NCBI GenBank assembly: GCA_034436355.1
Contig: DAOTVQ010000040.1
Location: 124,001-188,000, forward strand
Source: CP2-2F sp034436355
GTDB lineage: Bacteria; Chloroflexota; Anaerolineae; Aggregatilineales; UBA2796
Direction: 5' to 3'
Length of the DNA stretch: 64,000 nt
The position numbers and the translations under genes were made by a program. The notes beneath the pieces were generated by a model. The model was not told the origin of the DNA. It did no database searches and saw only the letters and a list, made by a program, of their open reading frames with translations. Every line of letters starts with the position of its first letter. The stretch's first letter is position 1. This document shows positions 9,038 to 16,815 of this stretch, piece after piece.

Positions 9038-10120
9038 ATGCGCCGTTTTGTCAGCCTGAGTGCTTTTCTGCTCGCTGTATTCCTAATGTTGTTTTTAGCG
9101 CCGCCTGTTGTGAGCAACTCTGCGCTCACATTAACGCCAACTGTTGTGCCACAAACACCTTACTGGTTCTACCTTGATGGCGCAACACTCTACCGCCGCG
9201 ACATGCTGAATTTAGTGGACAAGCCAGTTGTTGAACTCACACAATTCGAGAGTGTTCTCCCGTGTTATATCCTTAGCAATCGGGATGTTACGCGTCTTTA
9301 TGTTTTGTGGTATGAGTGTTATGACGGCAAAGTCGTTAAATACAGAACACATAGGCGCCTTGTCGAAATTGATGTCCAACAAGCAAGACGGCGGACACTC
9401 TTCGAAAAAAATAATATATTTGACCTGCATCTTTCGCCCGATGAGAGCAAATTGGTGATTCTGTATTACGAAGGCGACCTTTGGCAGAGTGCGAAACGTA
9501 TGGTGATGCTCTCACTTCAATCTGGCACACTAATGGAATTTGATGTAGCTCTTTCTGATAGTTATACAAATCGTGTTGAATGGCTTGATGAAACCTATCT
9601 CATCGTTTCTTATAGACATGGTATTTCTAAGCTAGACACGCGATCAGGCGCTGTTACATCCATTCCAACGCCCGATGAGTATTCCTCTATCGATGACACC
9701 GCCGTTGTGAAAGATAAACACCAATTGCTCATGGCTGCTCGACCACGCGGTCAACTAGATGCAGGGGATCGTTCTGCGCTGAGTTTATGGTTGTATGATT
9801 TTGACACAGATCGCCTCACACAGCTTCCTTTTCAGACAAGCATAGAAGGCGAGACAGGCAGTATCTCACAACTAACTGTGTCTCCTGATGGTAAATATAT
9901 TATCTACCTTATCGCTTCAAGTGGGCTACGCCCCTACTTTGAAATTGGTAATCTCGTCACCAATGAACGCTTTGCACCGCCTGCACTCAACAATCAGGTT
10001 AGGTTGCCTGGTGCATTGTTTTGGTCTGATGATGGGCAGATTATTATGACGGCAGTAGATAAGGTTACTTATGTTGATCTTACCAATGGTAACCTGACAT
10101 CGCTTGATGTGAAGCGGTAG
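9038..10120 (+). CDS. Secreted beta-propeller-like protein
   Basis: 360 codons with a signal peptide MRRFVSLSAFLLAVFLMLFL ending about PPVVSNS, then a short TPTVVPQTP linker. The mature region has weak propeller repeats, for example FDLHLSPDESKLVILYYEGD, WLDETYLIVSYRHGISKLD, LTVSPDGKYIIYLIAS and LFWSDDGQIIMTAVD, like PD40/TolB folds. It mirrors the propeller gene at 6819 in length, signal peptide opening (MRRF) and position behind a cell-wall hydrolase, although the sequences have diverged. Ribosome site AAGGAGG sits 8 bases upstream. It probably shares a transcript with the SleB-like gene and ends before the terminator at 10262. The function is unknown. Confidence 0.65.
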   Translation: MRRFVSLSAFLLAVFLMLFLAPPVVSNSALTLTPTVVPQTPYWFYLDGATLYRRDMLNLVDKPVVELTQFESVLPCYILSNRDVTRLYVLWYECYDGKVVKYRTHRRLVEIDVQQARRRTLFEKNNIFDLHLSPDESKLVILYYEGDLWQSAKRMVMLSLQSGTLMEFDVALSDSYTNRVEWLDETYLIVSYRHGISKLDTRSGAVTSIPTPDEYSSIDDTAVVKDKHQLLMAARPRGQLDAGDRSALSLWLYDFDTDRLTQLPFQTSIEGETGSISQLTVSPDGKYIIYLIASSGLRPYFEIGNLVTNERFAPPALNNQVRLPGALFWSDDGQIIMTAVDKVTYVDLTNGNLTSLDVKR

Positions 10121-10160
10121 GTTGAATGAAGTGTCGTGTGCGCGAACTTTACCAAACGGC

Positions 10161-10203
10161 GTTCTACGGGCTGCCGGGCGATGTGGCGGTGGTCGGCGTG
10201 TGG
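10161..10203 (+). repeat. Repeat A, truncated copy 3 (43 bp)
   Basis: This is the first 43 bases of repeat A, ending at GTGTGG, where it runs straight into repeat B (10198 on). A 47-codon frame, ATG 10126 to TAA 10267-10269, keeps the FYGLPGDVAVVGVW reading but has no other support as a gene. It looks like a cassette remnant. Confidence 0.75.
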
Positions 10204-10295
10204 GTAATCTGTGGGGCAGCGCAAACCGTACCCCTGTCAGTGCAGGGGACTGCGAAAGGCAGCCCTTAAAAAGGGCGTTTTTTATGGCGACGGCG
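10198..10295 (+). repeat. Repeat B, copy 1 (about 98 bp), with a tRNA-Met 3'-end fragment
   Basis: Aligns over its whole length with 22019-22114: GTGTGGGTAATCTGTGGG, a CCCCTG-type hairpin, an AAGGGCG terminator-like hairpin, then TGGCGACGGCG. In the second copy the last 11 bases are the 3' end of the tRNA-Met gene. Roughly 15 differences separate the copies, so the duplication is not recent. Confidence 0.8.
10262..10283 (+). terminator. Intrinsic terminator after the hydrolase/propeller cassettes
   Basis: GCCCTT (10262-10267), a loop of three or so A, AAGGGC (10271-10276), G, then six T at 10278-10283. This is a textbook rho-independent terminator for the plus-strand genes ending at 10120. 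It is part of repeat B. Confidence 0.75.
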
Positions 10296-10310
10296 AAAGA
10301 TCAATGTTGC

Positions 10311-11312
10311 CTAGTGTGTAATATAATCAAGGTTCACCACTTTGTATTGTGCATAGCGGTAAGGCTGTTCACTTCCTGTTGAAGGAATAGTGGTTAGGTA
10401 ACATTCCACCTCTACGCGCCCTTCATACCTGCCTAGTGGCTTGCCGTCGGCTGTACTGAAGGTCAGGCGCACTTCGCCCCACTGCGGATTTTCGGCAGAA
10501 TCATGCGCCAGCAGCACGCCTGCCTTGCGATAGGTGAGCCATTGCCAGCCTTCACGCATAAATGCCTCTCGCTCAGCGGCCTGCAAAAAGCTATGGTTGA
10601 GTGCTGCCCAACCGCGGTAGTGTGCGCGCAACGCACGGGGATCGCCGCTGCGCTGAGCAATTTGTGTGCCTTGTTGTGTATCCACATATGCCCAGTAATG
10701 ACCGATAGGCATATCAATGCAGGTTGGTGCAAAAACATGCCCGCCAAAATGGCTGCATCGCCAAACGCGCAAATTGGTATCGGCAAAATTCTCCCGTAGA
10801 TGACGGTAAAGTGGATAGCCAAACTTAGCACATGCAGCATCCACGCTGCCGTGTGTGCAGACCAGTATATCGCGCAAGCCATTCTCTGGAACGCAGTAAG
10901 ATTCAAATGCCGAGAGCTTATCAGGTTCGATGAGTGCCGCCCACACCAACGCACCGTAGATCGCCTCTGGCACACAGTATTCATGGCGTGTGAAGTGTGC
11001 AATAGCACCCGTCTGCCGTGTGAAATGCACAAAACGACGCCGCCCATCCTCTGCATAAGCCGCGTCAGGTGCTATGGCAAGCGGGCGCACACTTGGGCGT
11101 TCTGCCTGTGGCAAGGCAAAATAGCGCTCTAATGCCTGCACGAATTCAGGCGTAACTTTCTCAGGATCAGTGAGCGGTGAGCGTGACCACGGCAACGGCA
11201 CTTCAAGCAAAACCATGTTGTTGAACATACCACCATAGCCAATTGGATCAAGCCCTTTGGCACGTGCCAGCGTCGAGCAGTAGTCTGAATTAGTTGGTAG
11301 TGGGTCGTGCAT
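10311..11312 (-). CDS. Sucrase/ferredoxin-like family protein
   Basis: 333 residues of the Suc_Fer-like family (PF06999), related to thioredoxin-like [2Fe-2S] ferredoxins. Diagnostic blocks are LVCTHGSVDAACAKFGYPLY and VWRCSHFGGHVFAPTCIDMP. Their Cys and His residues can ligate a cluster. An N-terminal YCSTLARAKGLDPIGYGG block also fits. In other bacteria members sit with siderophore uptake genes and are thought to help release iron, possibly as reductases. The position here as the last gene behind an iron ABC operon supports that, though it is inference. It starts 4 bases after the stop of the second binding protein (ends 11316), so the two are co-transcribed. Confidence 0.8.
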   Translation of the reverse strand: MHDPLPTNSDYCSTLARAKGLDPIGYGGMFNNMVLLEVPLPWSRSPLTDPEKVTPEFVQALERYFALPQAERPSVRPLAIAPDAAYAEDGRRRFVHFTRQTGAIAHFTRHEYCVPEAIYGALVWAALIEPDKLSAFESYCVPENGLRDILVCTHGSVDAACAKFGYPLYRHLRENFADTNLRVWRCSHFGGHVFAPTCIDMPIGHYWAYVDTQQGTQIAQRSGDPRALRAHYRGWAALNHSFLQAAEREAFMREGWQWLTYRKAGVLLAHDSAENPQWGEVRLTFSTADGKPLGRYEGRVEVECYLTTIPSTGSEQPYRYAQYKVVNLDYITH

Positions 11313-11315
11313 AGG

Positions 11316-12320
11316 CTAGTTTTCCTTTAATGCCTGCTCAATATCCTCCAGAATCAATTGCGCGGCTAAGACCGAACCACTATTCCAATGAATGCCGACT
11401 TGTACAATGCGGTTGTTTTTTACTGCCCGAAGTTGCGCCCACAATGGGTTGCTTTGGATAGTGGCAACGACCTGCTGTGCAGTTTCTGTCTGTTCGGCTG
11501 CAAAGAAGATGTAGTCTGCGTCCAGAACAGGAATACGCTCTAAACTGAGATTCTCTAAACGCTCGCGCCCTTCTGGCAGCAAATCTAGCTGTGCCTGTGG
11601 TGTTCTTGAGCCTAGATCATTCAAGATGGTGTTCGGAAACGCCTTCACCCAGACGACGAAAGCACTCACTTGCCCATAGGGACGGAACGCTGTGATTTCG
11701 GTTTGCATCAGACGCGCCTCGCCAAGGCTGGCACGCACAGCGCGTACACGCGCTACGTAAGCTGCTAACAAGGCATCCGCTTGTGCCGTTTTGCCAAGCA
11801 GCAGCGCCGTTTGGCGCAAATTATGCTGCCAGTCCGCACTGCCGCCACGCACAATGGCAACAGTTGGAGCAATCTGGCTCAGTTTCTGATAGAGTGGCTG
11901 AATCTGCGGTGAACCAAAGATGAGATCAGGCTGAAGCAGCGCCAGTGCCTCAAGGTTTGGCAAACCTTCGGCACTGCCAATCACTGGCACGCCCTCCAGT
12001 TGTTCTTCAAGGTGGGGCGCTGGCGCGAACAGAATGCCGCTGGGTTGCACACCAAGCGCGATCATTTCTTCAACTTCAATATAACCCAAAACGACGATCC
12101 GCTGTGGCGCGGCGGGAATGCGTGTCTCGCCCAAGGCATGGCGCACAAGGCGCATTTCCCCTGCACCCTCAATGGAGATGGATGGGGTAGGAGTAAGGCT
12201 TGGCGTTGGCGTTGCTACACCTTGCGATCTAGCGCTTGGTGGCGTGTTTAGCACAAGCATTAACATAACGAATAGGCTACCAAATATGCTTAGGAGAGAG
12301 TGTTTTGTGATTGTTCTCAT
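11316..12320 (-). CDS. Iron-siderophore ABC transporter substrate-binding protein (second copy)
   Basis: A FepB/FhuD-type periplasmic binding protein (PF01497). From ATG at 12320 it has a signal peptide (MRTITKHSLLSIFGSLFVML and on), a Thr/Pro linker ATPTPSLTPTPS, then ETRIPAAPQRIVVLGYIEVEEMIAL, ALLQPDLIFGSPQIQPLYQKL and IAPTVAIV. A GTG at 12419 would add 33 residues ahead of the signal peptide, so 12320 is the better start. It lies about 120 bases downstream of the ATPase stop and just ahead of the Suc_Fer gene. It probably delivers ferric-siderophore to the same FecCD permease pair, possibly for a different ligand from the binding protein at 15384. Confidence 0.86.
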   Translation of the reverse strand: MRTITKHSLLSIFGSLFVMLMLVLNTPPSARSQGVATPTPSLTPTPSISIEGAGEMRLVRHALGETRIPAAPQRIVVLGYIEVEEMIALGVQPSGILFAPAPHLEEQLEGVPVIGSAEGLPNLEALALLQPDLIFGSPQIQPLYQKLSQIAPTVAIVRGGSADWQHNLRQTALLLGKTAQADALLAAYVARVRAVRASLGEARLMQTEITAFRPYGQVSAFVVWVKAFPNTILNDLGSRTPQAQLDLLPEGRERLENLSLERIPVLDADYIFFAAEQTETAQQVVATIQSNPLWAQLRAVKNNRIVQVGIHWNSGSVLAAQLILEDIEQALKEN

Positions 12321-12440
12321 AGATTTCGCGCAGGGCGCCTTCTTCCTTCCGTACACTTGTGTTTCCTTTATGCAGGTCGCTGCCGTGTTGAGCAAGATGC
12401 TTCTGGCACACGGCGTCACCCAGAAGCAGCCATAAACAAC

Positions 12441-13319
12441 CTAGCTGCAAGCCTGCTCTTGCTGTAGCGATGGTGTTGATGTATGTGTCTGTTGTTCAGC
12501 ATCGGTTAGCTTAGCGATAATTGGTTGTGGCGCGCTTTGAAGGGTGCCATACGGCAGGCATAAAGGTGCGCCACTGCGTGGATCAGGGATGACATCGGCA
12601 AGCACACCGAAAACGCTTGCCAGCAGTTCCGCACTGATGACTTGTTGCGGTGTGCCTTCCGCCGCGATTTTGCCGCCGTGAATGGCGACCAAATAATCTG
12701 AAAAGCGTGCAGCGTGGTTTAGATCGTGCAACACCATAACAAATGTGAGATGGCGTTCGCGGTTTAGGCGCTTCACCAAATCTAGCACTTCAAGCTGATG
12801 TCCAATATCTAGAAACGTTGTTGGTTCATCCAACAGCAGAATTTCAGTGTTTTGGGCAAGCGTCAGCGCGATCCATGCCCGTTGGCGTTCACCACCAGAA
12901 AGCGACTCCAGCGAGCGCCCTGCATAGTTGGTTAGTGCAGTAAGCTGCAAAGCGTCTGTTAGGTAACGTTCGTCCTCGTCTGACCATTGATCAAACCAGC
13001 GCTGGTGTGGGTAACGTCCTTGTGCCACCAATTCGCGGACGGTCAGTCCTTCCGGTGCGATAGGGTTTTGCGGCAGAATGCTCAACTGCTTTGCCAATGC
13101 TTTGGTTGGCAGCTTGTGGATTCGCACACCATCAAGGTAGACTGCGCCACCACGTGGCGCGAGCAAGCGTGCCATGCTGCGAAGCAGGGTTGATTTACCG
13201 CAACCATTCGCGCCGATCAATGTTGTGATCTGCCCTTTGGGAATGGCAAGGTTTAACTGATCAAGAATAATGTGCTTATCATAGCTAAGCGTTAAATGCG
13301 CTGCCCGAAATTCGTTCAT
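12441..13319 (-). CDS. Iron-siderophore ABC transporter ATP-binding protein
   Basis: A FecE/FepC-type ATPase of about 292 residues. It shows Walker A GANGCGKST, Q-loop LPQNP, signature LSGGERQR, Walker B ILLLDEPT and the switch His in VMVLHDLNHAARFSD. It powers import of ferric-siderophore through the two FecCD permeases encoded directly upstream. The start ATG at 13319 overlaps the upstream permease stop in ATGA, so translation is coupled. A longer frame to 13382 lies inside that permease gene and is not used. It has a C-terminal tail of about 40 residues (PDPRSGAPLCLPYGTL on). Confidence 0.92.
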   Translation of the reverse strand: MNEFRAAHLTLSYDKHIILDQLNLAIPKGQITTLIGANGCGKSTLLRSMARLLAPRGGAVYLDGVRIHKLPTKALAKQLSILPQNPIAPEGLTVRELVAQGRYPHQRWFDQWSDEDERYLTDALQLTALTNYAGRSLESLSGGERQRAWIALTLAQNTEILLLDEPTTFLDIGHQLEVLDLVKRLNRERHLTFVMVLHDLNHAARFSDYLVAIHGGKIAAEGTPQQVISAELLASVFGVLADVIPDPRSGAPLCLPYGTLQSAPQPIIAKLTDAEQQTHTSTPSLQQEQACS

Positions 13320-14353
13320 TTGATGCGTACCAAAAGATAGAGGAAAAACGGAACCCCAATGATAGCAGTTACGATGCCGCATGGAATCTCAATTGGTGCA
13401 AACAGTGTGCGCCCAATCAAATCAGCAAGCACAACCAACAGCGCGCCAACTAACCCTGCAACCACCAACATACCCAAGTGCAATCTGCCCACCAAACGGC
13501 GCGCAATGTGCGGCGCAAGCAAACCCACAAACCCTACAGCACCAGCGGTTGCTACCGAAGCTGACACTAGCACAACACACGCCAACAACAACAAACTGCG
13601 TTTGGCTGCTAATGAGGCACCCAGCCCACGTGCTAAATCTTCACCAAGCGCTAGCGCATCCAGATCGCGTGCCAACGAGAGCGCCAAGGACAAACCAAAT
13701 GCCAACCATGGCAGCATAGCATGGAATTCTTCCCAACTGCGCGCATAAACACTCCCTGCCAACCAAATCAGCGCACGCTGCACATCGTTAATATCAGCAA
13801 AGGTGATCATCAGGGAAGTGCCTGCGCCTAACAGCGCACTTAAGCCAATACCCGTCAGAATTAGCCCAATGGGCGTGTGCCTGTGCCGCCATGCCAGTAT
13901 ATAAATCAGCCCCGCTGCCATAAGTCCACCTACATAAGCAGCAACTGGCAAAACCGCTGCTGAGAGGCTTGGAAAGGTGACGGTGAAAAAAACGACGGCA
14001 AGGCTTGCACCCGCCGTCACGCCTGTGATTTCAGGCGCAGCCAACGGATTGCGCGTCAAGCCTTGCATAATAGCACCTGCTACACCTAGCGCCATACCAA
14101 CCATTGCTGCCACCAAAGCACGCGGCAAGCGCAGCGTGTTCACAATAAAGCGATAATCGCCATTATCTGTAGGTAACCCTAAAACTGTGCGGATTACATC
14201 TAACGGCGCAATAGGATATTGCCCAACACCAACCGTAATAACAAGCCCAATCAACACTACGCTGACCAAGACTAAACAAACTAACGGCACCCGCCGATCC
14301 AGTTTGAAAGATAAAAAGGCAGGGCGCGCCACATACCATGCAGAGTCATTCAT
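13316..14353 (-). CDS. Iron-siderophore ABC transporter permease (FecCD family)
   Basis: 345 residues with about nine or ten hydrophobic helices and the FecCD signatures LRLPRALVAAMVGMALGVAG, AIMQGLTRNPLAAPEITGV, GAVGFVGLLAPHIARRLVG and the C-terminal IPCGIVTAIIGVPFFLYLL. It forms half of the inner-membrane channel. The start overlaps the previous permease stop by 4 bases (ATGA), and its own stop overlaps the ATPase start the same way. Confidence 0.92.
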   Translation of the reverse strand: MNDSAWYVARPAFLSFKLDRRVPLVCLVLVSVVLIGLVITVGVGQYPIAPLDVIRTVLGLPTDNGDYRFIVNTLRLPRALVAAMVGMALGVAGAIMQGLTRNPLAAPEITGVTAGASLAVVFFTVTFPSLSAAVLPVAAYVGGLMAAGLIYILAWRHRHTPIGLILTGIGLSALLGAGTSLMITFADINDVQRALIWLAGSVYARSWEEFHAMLPWLAFGLSLALSLARDLDALALGEDLARGLGASLAAKRSLLLLACVVLVSASVATAGAVGFVGLLAPHIARRLVGRLHLGMLVVAGLVGALLVVLADLIGRTLFAPIEIPCGIVTAIIGVPFFLYLLVRIK

Positions 14354-15387
14354 AAGCTACGCGCCTTCTGCCTGATCAAGAAGATGAAGAATGGTGCACC
14401 GATCAACGCGGTGAGGATGCCTACCGGAATCTCGACGGGCTTGGCAAGCACACGCGCTCCCACATCCGCCACAAGCAGCAAAATGCCACCGCATAAGGCT
14501 GCATAAGGCAATATCCAACGGTAATCAACACCGACATAAAAACGTACAAAGTGCGGAATCACCAATCCGATGAAGGCAATCGGTCCGGCAACAGCAACCG
14601 AGCTACCCGCCAGCAACACGACGCAGCCAATGCATAATGCTTTAAGCTGTGCAGTGCGCTGCCCCAAGCTCTTAGCGACATCCTCACCGAGTGAAAGCGT
14701 TGTGATCTGCCTGCCCAAGAGCAAGGCGACCACCAACCCAACAAGCAGGTAAGGCGCAACCTGCCCCAACAAGCCGAGATTTCGCCCTGCAATGCTGCCA
14801 ACCAACCAAAAGCGCACTTCTTCTAAGGTGCGTTGATTGAAGATCAGAAGGGCTGTTGTTAGTGATGAAATGAGGGCAGTGAGCGCTGCGCCGGCAATGG
14901 TTAGCCGCAAGGGTGAAGGGTTGCCCTGCCGCAGCGCACTAAGCGCATAGACAAGGGCGGCTGTAAGCGCACCACCACCAAACGCAAACCACACATAGCT
15001 GTTGAAAGACCCCACTTTTAGCAGGCTCACCGCCATGACCACTGCAAAAGCTGCCCCGGTGTTGATGCCCAAAATGCCTGTATCACCCATTGGATTGCGC
15101 GTGATGCCCTGCATAATAGCCCCTGCTACTGCCAGTGCCGCACCCACTAAGGCGGCAATCGCCGCACGCGGCAAGCGCAGCGATCTAATGATTAGGTGAT
15201 TGGTCGAGTCGGGATCAAAACTGAACAGTGCGGCGAGAATACTCTGTATGTCAATATCGGCAGCCCCAAAGGCAATGCTGGTAAACATGGCAGCCACCAA
15301 CACAGCGGCACACCCCACCAGTCCAACCCACAACAGGGTTGGGCTGCTGATAGCTAACCGTGCTTGCGTGCTCAAGGGACTAATCAT
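14350..15387 (-). CDS. Iron-siderophore ABC transporter permease (FecCD family)
   Basis: 345 residues, paralogue and partner of the next gene. It carries LRLPRAAIAALVGAALAVAG, AIMQGITRNPMGDTGILGIN, GPIAFIGLVIPHFVRFYVG and VEIPVGILTALIGAPFFIFL. It likely pairs with the gene at 13316 as a heterodimeric channel. ATGA overlaps join it to the binding-protein gene upstream and the second permease downstream, giving a tightly coupled operon. Confidence 0.92.
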   Translation of the reverse strand: MISPLSTQARLAISSPTLLWVGLVGCAAVLVAAMFTSIAFGAADIDIQSILAALFSFDPDSTNHLIIRSLRLPRAAIAALVGAALAVAGAIMQGITRNPMGDTGILGINTGAAFAVVMAVSLLKVGSFNSYVWFAFGGGALTAALVYALSALRQGNPSPLRLTIAGAALTALISSLTTALLIFNQRTLEEVRFWLVGSIAGRNLGLLGQVAPYLLVGLVVALLLGRQITTLSLGEDVAKSLGQRTAQLKALCIGCVVLLAGSSVAVAGPIAFIGLVIPHFVRFYVGVDYRWILPYAALCGGILLLVADVGARVLAKPVEIPVGILTALIGAPFFIFLIRQKARSL

Positions 15388-16424
15388 GGCGCTTTGAATT
15401 GAAAGCCTTCGGCAGGTGGCTCATCTGCCAATAACCCACTGATGATCGCCGCATTGATGATCCGATTGAGGGCGAGGACGCCACGGCTGCGTGTCCACAA
15501 ATCGCGGTCAAATTCATAAACACGCTCAGCGCTGACTGCCTCTAGGCGCGCCCAGATCGGGCTTTGACTCCACTCGCGGATGATCGGAAGTTCATCAGCA
15601 GCGGTAAAAACAACCACACGGGCAGGGCTAAGCGTTACAAAACCCTCAAACGAAACCTCGAACTGGCTGGCTTCTGCCTGTGGTTCAACGCTATTTTGCC
15701 GACCCAAGCGTTCGATCAGGGAGCCAACAAAACTCGTTTTGCTGTGAACGGTTACGCCGCGTGGCGTGGCAACAACTAGCACAAGCGGTGGTGCATCTTT
15801 TTTGCTCAGCGCACGGGCATCTGCCATTAATTGTTGGAGCGCATCATACTGCGCTTGTGCCAGTTCACTTTTATCAAGGATGCGCCCAATTTCCAGAAAC
15901 TGATTTAACAAGTCATCAATGCTGCCCAGTCGGCTATTGTAGACAATGGTTGGCGCAATCTCGGAAAGGCGTGGATAGAAATCTTTCTGAGCAAACATGT
16001 CTGCGATAATCAGATCAGGCTTAAAGACTGCTAGTGCCTCAAAATTAGGTTGCGGGCGCGATCCAACCGAGGTGACACTTTCAATCAATGGCAGCAGATA
16101 GGGCGGCGCACCGCGATCACCGCCGGAGGCATCAATGGCTGCGCCAATGTTTTCGTCAGGTACCGCCAAGCTAACCAACGCATCAAGGAAGCTGTAATCA
16201 AGGACGGCAATCCGCTGTGGCGCGGCTGTAATAAGCGTCTCACCTAGCTCATGAGCTATCTTTAAGGGATAGGTGGTGCGGATTGGCTGTGTGGCATTGG
16301 GTGTAGCCGTTGGGTTACCTTGTGCGCTTAGCACAGGTAGCATTGCGGCAAAGGCTGCCCACAGGCTAAGGACGATCAGCCCTATTGCACATATTGTGCG
16401 GTTGGCAAAGGAATGCTTTCTCAC
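15384..16424 (-). CDS. Iron-siderophore ABC transporter substrate-binding protein
   Basis: First gene of the operon: a FepB/FecB-type periplasmic binding protein. I place the start at GTG 16424 because TTAGGAG lies 7 bases upstream and the protein then opens with a signal peptide (RKHSFANRTICAIGLIVLSL). An ATG at 16484 would add 20 residues. The mature part shows GETLITAAPQRIAVLDYSFL, KPDLIIADMF, LSEIAPTIVYN and VVFTAADELPIIREW, ending near ALNRIINAAIISGLLADEPP. It overlaps the permease start by 4 bases. Regulation by iron is likely, since a DtxR-like palindrome lies about 165 bases upstream. Confidence 0.88.
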   Translation of the reverse strand: MRKHSFANRTICAIGLIVLSLWAAFAAMLPVLSAQGNPTATPNATQPIRTTYPLKIAHELGETLITAAPQRIAVLDYSFLDALVSLAVPDENIGAAIDASGGDRGAPPYLLPLIESVTSVGSRPQPNFEALAVFKPDLIIADMFAQKDFYPRLSEIAPTIVYNSRLGSIDDLLNQFLEIGRILDKSELAQAQYDALQQLMADARALSKKDAPPLVLVVATPRGVTVHSKTSFVGSLIERLGRQNSVEPQAEASQFEVSFEGFVTLSPARVVVFTAADELPIIREWSQSPIWARLEAVSAERVYEFDRDLWTRSRGVLALNRIINAAIISGLLADEPPAEGFQFKAP

Positions 16425-16815
16425 GCCTAAACTCCTAACGGATAAGCCCTGCTTTAGGCAAGGTAATGGAAGTGCTTCTAACATTCATTCCTGCACTTTA
16501 GCAGCAATTCCTGCCTATGAGGAGAGGTGGGCGTGAAGTTGTGAGTTTAGGTAGATGCAGCGTTTGCCATCAGCCTTCTGAAGAAATATGCTAAGTTAGG
16601 TTAACTTAGCCTTGAAGGTAGCGGTAGAAGAATCTGCATGGCTTGCCGTGCTGATGGCGGAACCTGCTTTAAGAAGCGCAGCACGAATAATCTGCCTGAA
16701 CTCTATGCTTAGCTATGCTTAAACGCGATGTGCAACTGACTCTATTGCATATCGTGTTCCTCTTGCGTTAGGCTGAAACATAACTTTGTGAACTATCTGA
16801 ACTGCGGGAGATGCC
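16425..16815. promoter_or_regulatory. Divergent control region between two iron-uptake operons
   Basis: This 391-base gap separates the minus-strand siderophore operon from the plus-strand imelysin operon. It contains the palindrome at 16590-16610 and, around 16705-16725, a direct repeat of ATGCTTA separated by a TAGCTA palindrome. I see no convincing -35/-10 pair and no small gene. Confidence 0.5.
16590..16610. promoter_or_regulatory. DtxR/IdeR-like operator palindrome
   Basis: GCTAAGTTA at 16590-16598, spacer GGT, TAACTTAGC at 16602-16610: a perfect 9-bp inverted repeat. Its core TTAGGTTAA resembles the iron boxes of the DtxR/IdeR/MntR family (TTAGGTTAGCCTAACCTAA type). It lies between two divergent iron operons, which is where such a repressor would act. 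The regulator gene itself is not in this window. Confidence 0.55.

Noticed and set aside
10122..10382. An 86-codon plus-strand frame across the repeat A/B junction
   Set aside because: It reads repeat A in a frame different from that of the two hydrolase genes, has no ribosome site and runs through a terminator. It is not a credible gene.
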